This document shows, piece after piece, positions 7,808 through 17,462 of a stretch of 40,039 nucleotides of DNA. How positions within the stretch are numbered: the stretch's first letter is position 1; each line of letters opens with the position of its first letter. The stretch comes from an uncultured Chlamydiae bacterium. GTDB taxonomy: Bacteria > Chlamydiota > Chlamydiia > Chlamydiales > Rhabdochlamydiaceae. The translations under genes were made by a program, and so were the position numbers. A model generated the notes under the pieces. That model saw nothing but the letters and a program-made list of their open reading frames with translations. It did no database searches and was not told the origin of the DNA. The stretch covers positions 1 through 40,039 of the forward strand of contig CAMFIG010000020.1 of the NCBI GenBank assembly GCA_945952445.1, given 5' to 3'.

Positions 7808-8116
7808 ATGTACGCAATTATAGAAACTGGTGGAAAGCAGTATCGAGTCGAAAAAGGCGATGTCATTGACATTGAATTACTTGATACAACAAAAGACGGA
7901 CAAATTGAATTCAAACAGGTTCTGTTTGTCAACAATGGAAATGCAATCAAAATAGGAAAGCCCTATCTCACTGTAGCGGTAAAAGGACAATTGCTCTCAG
8001 AAGTCAAAGGTCCTAAAGAGATCGCGTATAAATACAAGAAAAGAAAAGGGTATCGCAGAAAAGTTGGCCATCGCCAACAATATGCAAGAGTGCAAATTAC
8101 AGATATCGTAGAGTAA
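7808..8116 (+). CDS. rplU: 50S ribosomal protein L21, 102 aa
   Basis: L21 binds 23S rRNA in the large subunit. The N-terminus MYAIIETGGKQYRVEKGD is the family signature, and the C-terminal half carries the basic rRNA-binding stretch YKYKKRKGYRRKVGHRQQY. The frame is open upstream to 7709, but a perfect AGGAGG sits 6 bases before the ATG at 7808, which gives the standard L21 length. rpmA follows after 15 bases, the usual L21-L27-Obg arrangement. Confidence 0.97.
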   Translation: MYAIIETGGKQYRVEKGDVIDIELLDTTKDGQIEFKQVLFVNNGNAIKIGKPYLTVAVKGQLLSEVKGPKEIAYKYKKRKGYRRKVGHRQQYARVQITDIVE

Positions 8117-8131
8117 AAGGAGTATTTCACC

Positions 8132-8383
8132 ATGGCTCATAAGAAAGGGCAAGGTTCCACAAGAAACGGACGAGATTCCAATTCCAAACGTCTTGGAGTC
8201 AAAGCAACTGGCGGAGAGTTTGTTACGGCAGGAAGCATCATCATACGCCAAAGAGGGACGAAATGGATCCCCTCTAAGAACGTAGGCAAAGGCCGGGATG
8301 ATACTCTGTTTGCTTTAATCGACGGCGTCGTAGCATACCAAAAAACCGACCGCACATACGTTTCCGTTCTCCCTGCTGTCTAA
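8132..8383 (+). CDS. rpmA: 50S ribosomal protein L27, 83 aa
   Basis: L27 reaches the peptidyl-transferase centre with its N-terminal tail. The start [20 protein letters not shown] is diagnostic, followed by LGVKATGG and the family core [12 protein letters not shown]. There is no N-terminal extension of the kind cleaved by the Prp protease in Firmicutes. The Shine-Dalgarno site AAAAGGAG lies upstream. It is the second gene of the rplU-rpmA-obgE cluster. Confidence 0.97.
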   Translation: MAHKKGQGSTRNGRDSNSKRLGVKATGGEFVTAGSIIIRQRGTKWIPSKNVGKGRDDTLFALIDGVVAYQKTDRTYVSVLPAV

Positions 8384-8392
8384 TTTTTACTT

Positions 8393-8417
8393 GCCTTCTT
8401 CCTTAAAGGAAGAAGGC
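8393..8417 (+). terminator. Hairpin between rpmA and obgE (possible attenuator)
   Basis: GCCTTCTTCCTT is followed almost immediately by its exact complement AAGGAAGAAGGC, giving a stem of 10 or so base pairs with a small A/T loop. No T-run follows on the plus strand, so this is more likely a partial terminator, attenuator or RNA-stability element than a full intrinsic terminator. Confidence 0.45.
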
Positions 8418-8436
8418 TCTTCCCATAGAGCTTGAT

Positions 8437-9438
8437 ATGTTTGTTGATTCAGTTACTCTCTCTCTTTCTGCCGGCAAAGGCGGTAATGGCGTCATCGCCT
8501 GGCGTCGAGAAAAATTCATTCCCAAAGGCGGTCCTACAGGCGGCAATGGAGGTAGAGGCGGATCTGTGCTCGTGCAAGCCGATAAAAACGTCGTCTCTTT
8601 AGAAGACTACCGCAATAAACGGATCCTCGTAGCACAAAATGGAGCTGCCGGAGGCAGTAACCGATGCCAAGGCAAATCTGGGTCGGATCTTGTACTCAAA
8701 GTCCCCTGCGGGACCTTGGTCAAAGACAAGGTCTCTCAAGAAATTCTTTTTGACCTAACCGAAGACGGCCAACAAGTGCGCCTTTGCAAAGGCGGAGTTG
8801 GAGGCAAAGGCAACGATCATTTTAAGTCTCCCACCCACCAAGCGCCTAACTACTGCACAGAAGGCACTCCAGGAGAATCTAAAGAGGTGGAATTCGAACT
8901 AAAGCTGATCGCTGATGTAGGACTCATCGGAATGCCCAATGCCGGCAAGTCGACCCTCCTTTCCAAACTCGCTATGATCCCTGTGAAAATCGGGGCCTAC
9001 CCCTTTACAACGCTTGCTCCCAACCTCGGATATGTCGCTTTTTCAGACGGCTCTCGGCGTCTTTTTGCAGACATCCCCGGCATTATCGAGGATGCTCATG
9101 CCAATAAAGGCCTTGGCATCGCCTTTCTTCGCCATATAGAAAGAACATCCCTTCTTGTCTTTGTGATCGATATTTCAGGATTTGAAGAGAGAAGCCCTCT
9201 TGACGACTACGAGGTTCTACACCAAGAACTCAAAGCCTACGATCCAAAAATCCTCGAAAAACCGTATGTGATCGCTTTAAACAAAGCCGATATGGAAGAA
9301 TCTTCACTGTACATCGAAGAATTCCAAAAGAGATTCCATGACCACGCCCCAATCTATGTGATCTCCGCAAAAGAAGGCCGTGATCTTTCCTCTCTTTTAG
9401 AAGGGATCCTCTCCTCCCTGACAGAAGTCAAGCTTTAA
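8437..9438 (+). CDS. obgE: GTPase ObgE/CgtA, 333 aa
   Basis: Obg is an essential GTPase linked to 50S assembly and stress signalling. Residues 1-158 form the Gly-rich Obg domain (AGKGGNGVIAWRREKFIPKG and repeated GG turns). The GTPase domain has G1 GMPNAGKS at 165-172, a switch segment with PFTTLAPNLG, G3 DIPG, G4 NKAD and G5 SAKEG. The C-terminal OCT domain of some Obg proteins is absent, so the protein ends after the G domain. The Shine-Dalgarno site is weak. Its stop overlaps the end of the convergent gene by a few bases. Confidence 0.97.
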   Translation: MFVDSVTLSLSAGKGGNGVIAWRREKFIPKGGPTGGNGGRGGSVLVQADKNVVSLEDYRNKRILVAQNGAAGGSNRCQGKSGSDLVLKVPCGTLVKDKVSQEILFDLTEDGQQVRLCKGGVGGKGNDHFKSPTHQAPNYCTEGTPGESKEVEFELKLIADVGLIGMPNAGKSTLLSKLAMIPVKIGAYPFTTLAPNLGYVAFSDGSRRLFADIPGIIEDAHANKGLGIAFLRHIERTSLLVFVIDISGFEERSPLDDYEVLHQELKAYDPKILEKPYVIALNKADMEESSLYIEEFQKRFHDHAPIYVISAKEGRDLSSLLEGILSSLTEVKL

Positions 9439-12400
9439 GGAACTCTATTTCCCGTAATTGTATGTTCTTCAGAACCTCTAAACTCATCTCCCGCTGCATC
9501 GACATACTCCCAAGGCGCGGGACTTTGAAGAAATGTCAACTCCGCATCTTCTCCACGCCTATATAAAGGCACTCCTAAATCACGAGCTCTCATCTTTGCG
9601 CATTCTTCTATCTTTTTTTGAAAAGAGGCAGGGCATGGATCTGGATAGATGTCTTCTAAAAATAAAACTGGTTTTCTCTCGCACAATAACAACCGAATGA
9701 TCGCTCGAGCTTGAATTTTTCCGCTGTCTGCATCTTTAATAGCAATCATACGATTTTTTCCGTCGAGAATATAACCAAGCAAGCAGCGATTCAAACTGGG
9801 ATATCCATCGATTCTTTGGCAACTCCCCGCCACTTCCGTTCCACAAAGAAAGAGATCTTGCCAATCATCTGCGTCCACAACTTGCACTCTCACCATTCCA
9901 GACACCTTCTTTAAAAGAGTTTTTAAGTCGTTTGCAATTTCAAAAAAGCTAAGATTCTGGATCACCTCTATCAGCGCTGCATCTTCGCTACGAATACCTT
10001 CTAAAGAAGGCTGATCCAAATACCACTTCATCAGTTGCACTTCCGCTGCAAAAACCTTGTTTTCTGAGTCTTTTGCACTTTCTTCTTGATACTGCCCAAA
10101 AAGCTCTTGCTGTCTTTCCTTACCGCCTCCTAAAAACTCTTTGAGATGCAAGAGAACCTGCCCGCCCTTCTGCATATGCCCATGTTGCCATTTACTCATT
10201 AAAAACTGCTGGAATGAAAAACGCTCATCTTGAGATTCCAGGTCGACTAAACAAGGCTCTGGCGTATACCCTTTTTGCCAATCTGCCCATTTTTCACTAC
10301 CAAGATTTTCTCGAAGTCGCTGCAGATGCTGTCTTCTCTCTCCCTCTATGCTATAGCGATCAATAGACAAAGTCTCTTTAAGAATACTTTGTATTGCTTG
10401 CTGAAAAGCGATAACAACCTCTTCCTCTTGAAGTTCGTGGATTTTCAATCCATAGGTGATCCAAGCATCAGGAACACGCATAGATCCAAGGGTTCTGTCA
10501 TACGTCTCTGTAAAATCAATCCCTTCAACAGCCCTTCTAAAACAATCGCTCTCTTTCAGTCCTTCTTGCAGTTTTGTCAATAAAGACTCTCTGTTTTCTA
10601 TAGCTTGCCAAAGCAAATCAATACGCTTGATCTTACACAATGCAGTTGCCTGTAAAACCCTCTTCTTCGCATCAGCTACAGGCTCTTTCGCAAGAACCTC
10701 AGCTACGCACCGAATCTGTTTTTCTGGCGGTAGTTCTTCTACCTCTGATAAGGCCTGCATAAAACCAAGATATGCCTGCATAAGTCCTTTAGAGGCATCT
10801 CCATTTTTTAATTCTTTTTTATGTTTCTGTAACTCTTTTCGGATTGTTGCGATATCTTTCTTTATATCCCGAGCTTTTTCTCTTCTTGTTTGCAGCTGTC
10901 TTTGGAACTCTGTTAGCAAGCCTAAAGATCTAGCTTCCTCTAGCTTTGAAGTCACAAGACCTACCCACTGCTCTTGGTATTCACTTTCAATGATTGCGTG
11001 GGTAGCTTTTAAGTGATCCTCTTCTAATCCCAGATGAGAACAAAATTCGGATGAAGAGAACTTACTGCGCATCGTTTTCTTGTTGAGCACTTTCCACATA
11101 CCAAGATATTCCTTTATCCATACCTGCTGTCTTGGGGTAAAAGAGCTTTGGTATTTCTTGCACATGCCAATCCAGCAGTTGAAATGTTGTTGCGCAGGAA
11201 GAAATTCTTCTCCTCGAATAGCTTCTAAAAATGCATCTAAATCCAAGTCTAAAAAACATCCTGGAGTCACTTCTGAGTCAAATTGCATCTCCCACTGAGA
11301 GGGCTGGAGCATGGGAAGCTTTAAATAAACCGCTTGATCCAACATCCTTATGTAGTTGGAAATCGCCTTATCAGACTGAAGGACAGTTCGAAGCTGGCGC
11401 CAACAATATCGGGCTAACTCTTCGTTTGGATATGCAATGATATCTCGGATCGTATCTAAGATCCCATCTGGCTGCGGTTTTCCTTGTATTGTCTTGACAA
11501 TTCCTGGTAGAAGCTTCAATTTCCATTGTAAAGATGGGAGCTGCTTCTCATATGCGGATGTACACCACTCTCGACATAGTGTCTCTTCGGGATATTTGAT
11601 AGCGTATTGCAAAACCAGATCAATGGATTTCTTTTTATGATGGATCTGAAAAGAATCGATATAAGAGCGAATATCCTTACTGCCATATTGTATGCACAAC
11701 TTAGCCACCGCAAATTTTTCATCTTCACTAAGCTGAAAAGCCTGAATGTTAGCACCAACAATGCTTGGAATCTGTTCAGCACAATATTTTGCAAATTCTA
11801 CTTCTTTAGGAAAATCAGGAATCTGAGCATCCGGGGCTAGATTTCGAGTCTCTCGAATGATGTTCCGAAGTTTTAAAACTCTCATCTCCCACTCAGATAA
11901 TGTTCTCCAGCTATTGTCTGCATGCCCTTCCTCTTTTTGGGCACACCGAAAAAGGATTGCCCAGATAGCATCTTTATTAGAAATCTGAAAAGACTGCAGA
12001 GCTTCTACGATCTTTGGGTTATAAGGCCCACGTTCTATGCATAAGTGCGCAATGGCAATTTTTTGCGTTTCGCCCAAAACTAAACTGTCTATGGTATTCG
12101 CTAATATTTCCGGATATTTTTCTGCGCAAAACTGAGCGATCTCAAAATGCAGAGACACATCTATCTCAAATAAAGTAAAATAATCTAACGCAATCTGAGG
12201 AGATCTTTTGAAAAGCTCCAAAAATAGATCATATCTCTTTGTCTTATCGGCAATCTCATATTGATTAAAGTGCCGGATCATCTCTCCTGCCGGATCACCA
12301 AGACGCGCTCTGCGCCGCAAACAAACAGTCTCTACAGACTTGGATAATACATCCTGCAAATGCTCTAGACGCTCTTCTTGAGAAAATCCCCAAAGAACAC

Positions 12401-13703
12401 AAGCATGAGCAAATGCAGAAGGAGACGCTTGCAAAAGAATCTTGCTGATCTCTCCATCTATATCGTCTTCTCTTGCAATCGCAAATTTTTCTAAATTCAA
12501 AGAAAAACAAGTCGGGTCTTGTACTCCTAAAGCTCTTGCAAGAGCGTATCTTTTTTCTTTCGATGCCAACCGAAAGGCGTTGATATCACACATAACGGAT
12601 CTTGGATCCTTTTGACCCATCTCGGTTGCAAGCGCATAGAGACTCTCTTCAGATAGCTGCAATGCAGGCAATGCTTTCCAAAAGCCGTTCTGATTATGCT
12701 CTTGCAGAAGAGCTCTTGCAAGTGCTTCATGGAGTTCTTCCGGGATCTGCGCAATCACATCCACAAGCCGCTGAGGATTGCTTTTGATGAGCTCTGAAAA
12801 AAAAAGTTTTTTTTGCGATTCTGTCAAATCAAAATACTTAAGTGATTCCAGGCGCATCAAATAGCCTCTTGCAAATTCGCAAAACAACTCAAAACGCGCT
12901 TCTTCAGAAAGGTGAAAACAAGATACATTTGACGCAACATGGCAGTCTCTTGTCAGACAAATTTTAGCAATCTCTTTCCTCTCCAAGTCTGACAAAGAAA
13001 ATTTATGCATATTGTCACTAAGAGTTTGTGGCACTTTCTTTGCGCAAATTTGCGCTATCGAAAAATGTTGTGATGGATCCAAAGAAAATTTTTCCATGTT
13101 CGCTAAAAACACCGAGGGATCCCTGTCCAGATAAACTTGAGCAAGCTCTTTTTTTAATGAAAGAATGCCTATATTCTCGATACCTTGAAGAAAAAAACCA
13201 GGATCCCTATTTATTAGGTTTTGATATAGCCTTTGGCGCAGCTTAGGATCTGACAGCTCTATACCCGTCTGAGTAAAGTCTCTTACATCTATACTTTCTA
13301 AAGAGCGTTTCCTTTGTAAAGCATCTAAACACGCATCCAGAAAATTACGGCCCTCCGCGTTATGATACATGAGCAGAATGCGAGGATTTGCTAAAAGATC
13401 TTCTTCTGAGCTTGGAAGCTTCTCTTTGACGGCATCGGGGAGCTCTTGCAGCATCTTGCCAAGGGCTGAAACTTCTTGAGACGGGTCTTCTAATGCTAAT
13501 AACAAGCAGGCAAGAGTCCCTTCTAAAGGGGATACTTCTTCTCGTAAACAAACCAAGATTTGGTCTACAGCCCGATTGATCCATTCTGTAGACCAAGGCA
13601 AAGCTTGACTCAGTCTCGCTTTTTGCACCTGGTTTTCGATTGCATAAACCTGGTATGCTAATGCCGCCATACAAGACGTTGTCGACCTAAGAGGCGCTGC
13701 CAT
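9435..13703 (-). CDS. Giant helical-repeat protein A, 1422 aa (paralog family)
   Basis: I recognise no named family. Residues about 155-700 are built of helical repeats with the core F-x-(L/I)-S-x-E-x-x-x-x-x-(I/L)-A-x-x-C. Repeat starts near 206, 235, 263, 291, 349, 377, 407, 512, 541, 572, 656 and 685 show a period of about 29 residues, indicating an alpha-solenoid that probably binds proteins. A charged coiled-coil-like segment lies at 933-967. The C-terminal module (about 1273-1400) has VQVVDADDWQDLFLCGTEV, GSCQRIDG, LDGKNR and PVLFLEDIYPD, nearly identical in two neighbouring paralogs, with conserved Cys, Asp and Arg suggesting an enzyme or ligand-binding fold. There is no signal peptide or membrane helix. 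It has its own strong promoter. A host-directed effector or lineage-specific scaffold is possible, but unproven. Confidence 0.85.
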   Translation of the reverse strand: MAAPLRSTTSCMAALAYQVYAIENQVQKARLSQALPWSTEWINRAVDQILVCLREEVSPLEGTLACLLLALEDPSQEVSALGKMLQELPDAVKEKLPSSEEDLLANPRILLMYHNAEGRNFLDACLDALQRKRSLESIDVRDFTQTGIELSDPKLRQRLYQNLINRDPGFFLQGIENIGILSLKKELAQVYLDRDPSVFLANMEKFSLDPSQHFSIAQICAKKVPQTLSDNMHKFSLSDLERKEIAKICLTRDCHVASNVSCFHLSEEARFELFCEFARGYLMRLESLKYFDLTESQKKLFFSELIKSNPQRLVDVIAQIPEELHEALARALLQEHNQNGFWKALPALQLSEESLYALATEMGQKDPRSVMCDINAFRLASKEKRYALARALGVQDPTCFSLNLEKFAIAREDDIDGEISKILLQASPSAFAHACVLWGFSQEERLEHLQDVLSKSVETVCLRRRARLGDPAGEMIRHFNQYEIADKTKRYDLFLELFKRSPQIALDYFTLFEIDVSLHFEIAQFCAEKYPEILANTIDSLVLGETQKIAIAHLCIERGPYNPKIVEALQSFQISNKDAIWAILFRCAQKEEGHADNSWRTLSEWEMRVLKLRNIIRETRNLAPDAQIPDFPKEVEFAKYCAEQIPSIVGANIQAFQLSEDEKFAVAKLCIQYGSKDIRSYIDSFQIHHKKKSIDLVLQYAIKYPEETLCREWCTSAYEKQLPSLQWKLKLLPGIVKTIQGKPQPDGILDTIRDIIAYPNEELARYCWRQLRTVLQSDKAISNYIRMLDQAVYLKLPMLQPSQWEMQFDSEVTPGCFLDLDLDAFLEAIRGEEFLPAQQHFNCWIGMCKKYQSSFTPRQQVWIKEYLGMWKVLNKKTMRSKFSSSEFCSHLGLEEDHLKATHAIIESEYQEQWVGLVTSKLEEARSLGLLTEFQRQLQTRREKARDIKKDIATIRKELQKHKKELKNGDASKGLMQAYLGFMQALSEVEELPPEKQIRCVAEVLAKEPVADAKKRVLQATALCKIKRIDLLWQAIENRESLLTKLQEGLKESDCFRRAVEGIDFTETYDRTLGSMRVPDAWITYGLKIHELQEEEVVIAFQQAIQSILKETLSIDRYSIEGERRQHLQRLRENLGSEKWADWQKGYTPEPCLVDLESQDERFSFQQFLMSKWQHGHMQKGGQVLLHLKEFLGGGKERQQELFGQYQEESAKDSENKVFAAEVQLMKWYLDQPSLEGIRSEDAALIEVIQNLSFFEIANDLKTLLKKVSGMVRVQVVDADDWQDLFLCGTEVAGSCQRIDGYPSLNRCLLGYILDGKNRMIAIKDADSGKIQARAIIRLLLCERKPVLFLEDIYPDPCPASFQKKIEECAKMRARDLGVPLYRRGEDAELTFLQSPAPWEYVDAAGDEFRGSEEHTITGNRVP

Positions 13704-13734
13704 AATTATCTCATTTTTGAATAAATTAAAGATA

Positions 13735-13763
13735 ATTATAACGCATTAACTATCAAAAATCAA
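13735..13763 (-). promoter_or_regulatory. Promoter of giant protein A
   Basis: -10 TATAAT (13735-13740, minus strand) and -35 TTGATT (13758-13763) are separated by 17 bases. They lie about 30 bases upstream of the start codon, within an AT-rich leader resembling that of the kinase-like gene at 23545. The rest of the 166-base gap up to 13869 is AT-rich and shows nothing else. Confidence 0.65.
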
Positions 13764-13869
13764 AAAATATTATTCAATTAAAATTAAAATACACAGACGC
13801 AAACTATGAGACAGTACAAACTGAACTATATTTCATTAATTATTAAGAAGATACATTCTCTATCTTCAA

Positions 13870-16800
13870 TCACAACGGAATCGGCGCCCCTGAGACAGTA
13901 AACTCGCCCCAATGCTCGATCCCTGATGATGCATCCACATATTCGAAAGGAACTGAGCTTCGGAAAGACTCAAGGCAGGCTCCATGGCCTTGGCAGTATA
14001 AACCGACCCCTAGATCTCTTGCTTTCTGCTTGGCCAGAGCCAGGATCTGCTCTTGAAAACCACCGGGACAAGGATCTGGATAGATCTTTTCTAAAAATAA
14101 GACAGGCTTATCCTTGCAAAATAATAAACGTAAAATCGCCCGAGCCTGGATCCGCCCACTCGCATCTTTTACCGCAATGATTCGGTTTTTTCCATCCAGA
14201 ATATACGCCAGCAGACATCGGTTATAGAGGGAATCTCCATCAATTCTTTGGCAACTCCCTTGAACCTCTGTGCCGCAGAGAAAAAGATCTTGCCAATGAT
14301 CGGTTTCTACAACCTGCACTATCATCGTCTCTTTGCGATGCTTGCGCAGAAGACCTAATAGGTCGTTTCCAATTTCATAGCGGACAAGAGAAGTCGCCAT
14401 ATCGGAGATAAGCGCCTCTTGCTTTCCGATCTCTTCTAAAGAGATCCCTTCTAAAAACCATTTCATAAGCTGAATTTCTGCAGCAAAGACTCGATTTCCT
14501 AAGTCTTTTACCCCCATCTCTTCATATTCTGCAAGCTTCTCTGCACTAGGGGCTTCCAAAAACAAGGCAAGGTGTTCAAGCGTATGTTCTCGAAAAACTA
14601 GATGTCCTTCTCTCCATCGAGTAAGTAGGAAGTCTTGGAATGAAAAAGAGGGGGTAGATTTTCCACTTAAATTAATCTCAAACAGCTCCGACACAGATTC
14701 TCTTTGCCAAAGCGCCCACCTCTCTTCCCCTAGCTTTTCTTTCAAACGCCTTAAGTGTTCCCTACCTTCTTTTATCGCATAACGATCATCCGATAATGTC
14801 CCTTGCAATATACTTCGGATCGCTTCATGAAATGCAGCTTGGGCTTCTTCTGATGTCTCTTGTATTTTCAATCCATAGATTATCCAGGCATCTCGGCTTC
14901 GCATTAGCGCTAAGGTTTTTTCATATTTCTCTACAAACCCCCGTATAGCCACGCTCTTAGAAAAAAAAGGATCTTCTTGTAATCTTTTTTGCATGATCTT
15001 GGGCAGCTCAGCAATATTTTCCATCGTCTCCCGCAAAGAATCGATCCACCCCATTTTGCTAAATATGAGAATGTATGCAAGGCTCTTTTGTAACTCCGGA
15101 GGAGGTATTAAAAGGGCTTTTTCCATGAGCAAGAGCTTTTCTTGCGCGCTAAGACCCTCTACATAAGACAATCCTTGCATGCAATATAGTAAAGGCTGCA
15201 TGAGACCCTTGATAGGATCTCCATTTTTTAACTCGTATCTATACGATTTTAACTGCTGACGGATCCTTTTGACTTGGGGTTCCTTGCCGCCTTCAGCCAT
15301 CCAATAAGCGATCTGCAACATGGGCAGCTTCAAAAAAGTGAGGATTTCTCCTTTTTCATTTTTACAGAGCTCTTCATAGGATCCAAGAGAATATCCTCTT
15401 TTTACATACAAGATCAAATTTTCAACCGCGTATTTCGCAAGACCGACGTTGCCATAGAATATAAAATCCAAAAAGAGCCGTTGCGCTGCAGAGGAGATCT
15501 CTCCACCGAGCTGTTCTACGATTTCTTTTATCATCCACACTCTTTCATGCCCGATAGGATCGATGGTCTCATACCAGGATATATAACTACTATTCTCTAC
15601 ATCATTTCGTGTTTTTTTTTGTTTAGCAGCATATTCCAGAATAAGACTCATCACTTCTTTTTTATCCCTGATTCCAAACTTCTGCATGTAATTGATCATT
15701 CTCGAATGACACTCGGCATGCCGGACATATAAATGCGCTATCCTGTTCTTTTGTGCTGTATCCAAGGTAAAAGCGCTGATATTTTGTGCTACATCCTCAG
15801 GCCCTATCTCCACATAGCGCTCAGCAATCTCTCTATGGCGGGATGGATTAAGACAGAAATTAGAAAAACCCGACAAGGCTCCAGATAGATCGCTTTTTGC
15901 TGCTTGCAAAAACAACCGGTACCTTGCCTCTTCATCCACCATCCCATATTCACCGAAATGAGAGATCACCCACCTCTGTTCTCGAATCCCTGCTCTAGAC
16001 AAATCCTGAAATGTTCTCTCTAAATGCCCTATACGCTCCTCTTGAGAAAACCCCCAAATATCACAAATCTCAACAAATCCCAAAGGACGAGCGTTCAAGA
16101 GGATCTTCGAAAGAGACCCGTCCGTATCATCTTCTCTTACAATGCCCAATTCCTTAAGCCCATAGGCCACAGCACTCGGATCGATTTCTCCTATAGCTTT
16201 TGCAAGAGCGTACCTTCTTTCTTTCGACTCCAATCGAAAGTTTGCGATGTTATGCATAACATCGTGTGCATCATCAGATCCAATCTCTATTGCAAGCGCA
16301 TAACGGATCTCTTCGGATAGCTGCAGTTTAGGCAATGCAGCCCAAAAGTTTCTGTAATCACGACCCTGCAAAAGAGCCCTAGCTAGTGTCTCTTGAAGAT
16401 TTATCGGAACTGACTCAATGACATCGACAAACTGCCCAGGGCATGCAGCAATAAGACCTGGGAAAAGCGCTCCTTTCTGATCTTCTGTCAAACAAAAAAA
16501 AGAAACAAACTTCATAAACGGATGGGGAGTGCCTCTCCTCATATTTGTACCCAGATCTTGGAACAACTGAAAACGAACTTCTTCAGAAAGACCAAAATTG
16601 GGTAAATACACTGCAACTTCAGCTTTGGTTTGCAAACAAATCCTTACAATCTCTTGTCTCTCTAGATCGCTTAAGGAAAATCGATGGATGTTTTCAGCAA
16701 GCAATCTAGGATCTCTTTTTGCGCAGATTTTTGCGATCTCAAATTGCATAGCAGGCTCTAAAGAAAATTTCTCTACATGAACAAGAAAAGATCCCAGCTC

Positions 16801-17454
16801 TCTTTCAATCTGGCACATCGCAATCTGATAACGCAGCCCCAAGCTCGCTATCTTCTCTATATGACTTGTAAAAAAGGACAGATTTCTTAAAATCAGCACA
16901 CGCCGGAATTCTTTTTCCTCCTTCCGCTTGGCCTCCATAGAACCCGGCTTTAGTTTAAAGCTTGTCATGTCTATCTCATCCAAAGAGAAGCCTTGGTAGA
17001 GTCTTTCCATACATACTTCAAGAAGGTTATTCCCCGCATCATCTTGCCACTCCAGCAAAGCTCGAGGATTTGCTAAAAGACATTCTCTTCCAAGAAAAGT
17101 AGAAAGCTTCTCTTGCAACGACTCGGGAAGTTTCAAAAAAGCGCTCTGCAGGCTTACTATATCAAAGGAAGATTCGTCTAAAGCAAACAGAAAACAGGCA
17201 AGAAGATCGACCACAGTAGGAGCTTTTGTCTCGTGCTCTTTCAAAGTTCTTTGGACAGATGAGATCGCCCGATCCATCCACTCAGTCACAGGATCGAAAG
17301 CCGGACGAGCTAAATTGTGACAGATCTGCTGGCGGCAATTTTTAGAGATCGCATAAAGAGCATAAGGCAGCATCTGCTCAAAAGACTCACTTCTTGCTCT
17401 TTCTTCAAGAGCTTGCATAGAAAAAAAGTTCAGTTTCGATATAGGTGCTACCAT
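13870..17454 (-). CDS. Giant helical-repeat protein B, 1194 aa (paralog family)
   Basis: This is a paralog of its two neighbours. It keeps the ~29-residue helical repeats (FSLEPAMQFEIAKICAKR, FSLSDLERQEIVRICL, FGLSEEVRFQLF) and the C-terminal module from about residue 1046 (VQVVETDHWQDLFLCGTEV, GSCQRIDG, LDGKNRIIAVKD, PVLFLEKIYPD). It is shorter because about 137 residues present in protein A are missing: LKLPML is followed after only 33 residues by the ELKNGD segment of the coil. The N-terminus also differs (MVAPISKLNFFSMQ). Its start has an excellent AGGAG that overlaps the stop codon of protein C, 8 bases upstream, so C and B are translated in series. Function unknown. Confidence 0.85.
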   Translation of the reverse strand: MVAPISKLNFFSMQALEERARSESFEQMLPYALYAISKNCRQQICHNLARPAFDPVTEWMDRAISSVQRTLKEHETKAPTVVDLLACFLFALDESSFDIVSLQSAFLKLPESLQEKLSTFLGRECLLANPRALLEWQDDAGNNLLEVCMERLYQGFSLDEIDMTSFKLKPGSMEAKRKEEKEFRRVLILRNLSFFTSHIEKIASLGLRYQIAMCQIERELGSFLVHVEKFSLEPAMQFEIAKICAKRDPRLLAENIHRFSLSDLERQEIVRICLQTKAEVAVYLPNFGLSEEVRFQLFQDLGTNMRRGTPHPFMKFVSFFCLTEDQKGALFPGLIAACPGQFVDVIESVPINLQETLARALLQGRDYRNFWAALPKLQLSEEIRYALAIEIGSDDAHDVMHNIANFRLESKERRYALAKAIGEIDPSAVAYGLKELGIVREDDTDGSLSKILLNARPLGFVEICDIWGFSQEERIGHLERTFQDLSRAGIREQRWVISHFGEYGMVDEEARYRLFLQAAKSDLSGALSGFSNFCLNPSRHREIAERYVEIGPEDVAQNISAFTLDTAQKNRIAHLYVRHAECHSRMINYMQKFGIRDKKEVMSLILEYAAKQKKTRNDVENSSYISWYETIDPIGHERVWMIKEIVEQLGGEISSAAQRLFLDFIFYGNVGLAKYAVENLILYVKRGYSLGSYEELCKNEKGEILTFLKLPMLQIAYWMAEGGKEPQVKRIRQQLKSYRYELKNGDPIKGLMQPLLYCMQGLSYVEGLSAQEKLLLMEKALLIPPPELQKSLAYILIFSKMGWIDSLRETMENIAELPKIMQKRLQEDPFFSKSVAIRGFVEKYEKTLALMRSRDAWIIYGLKIQETSEEAQAAFHEAIRSILQGTLSDDRYAIKEGREHLRRLKEKLGEERWALWQRESVSELFEINLSGKSTPSFSFQDFLLTRWREGHLVFREHTLEHLALFLEAPSAEKLAEYEEMGVKDLGNRVFAAEIQLMKWFLEGISLEEIGKQEALISDMATSLVRYEIGNDLLGLLRKHRKETMIVQVVETDHWQDLFLCGTEVQGSCQRIDGDSLYNRCLLAYILDGKNRIIAVKDASGRIQARAILRLLFCKDKPVLFLEKIYPDPCPGGFQEQILALAKQKARDLGVGLYCQGHGACLESFRSSVPFEYVDASSGIEHWGEFTVSGAPIPL

Positions 17455-17462
17455 ATTCTCTC

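Noticed and set aside
10456-11016. Open frame of 186 codons on the plus strand inside giant protein A
   Set aside because: It lies wholly antisense to a coding sequence conserved between paralogs, with Ser/Phe-rich composition typical of an antisense shadow.
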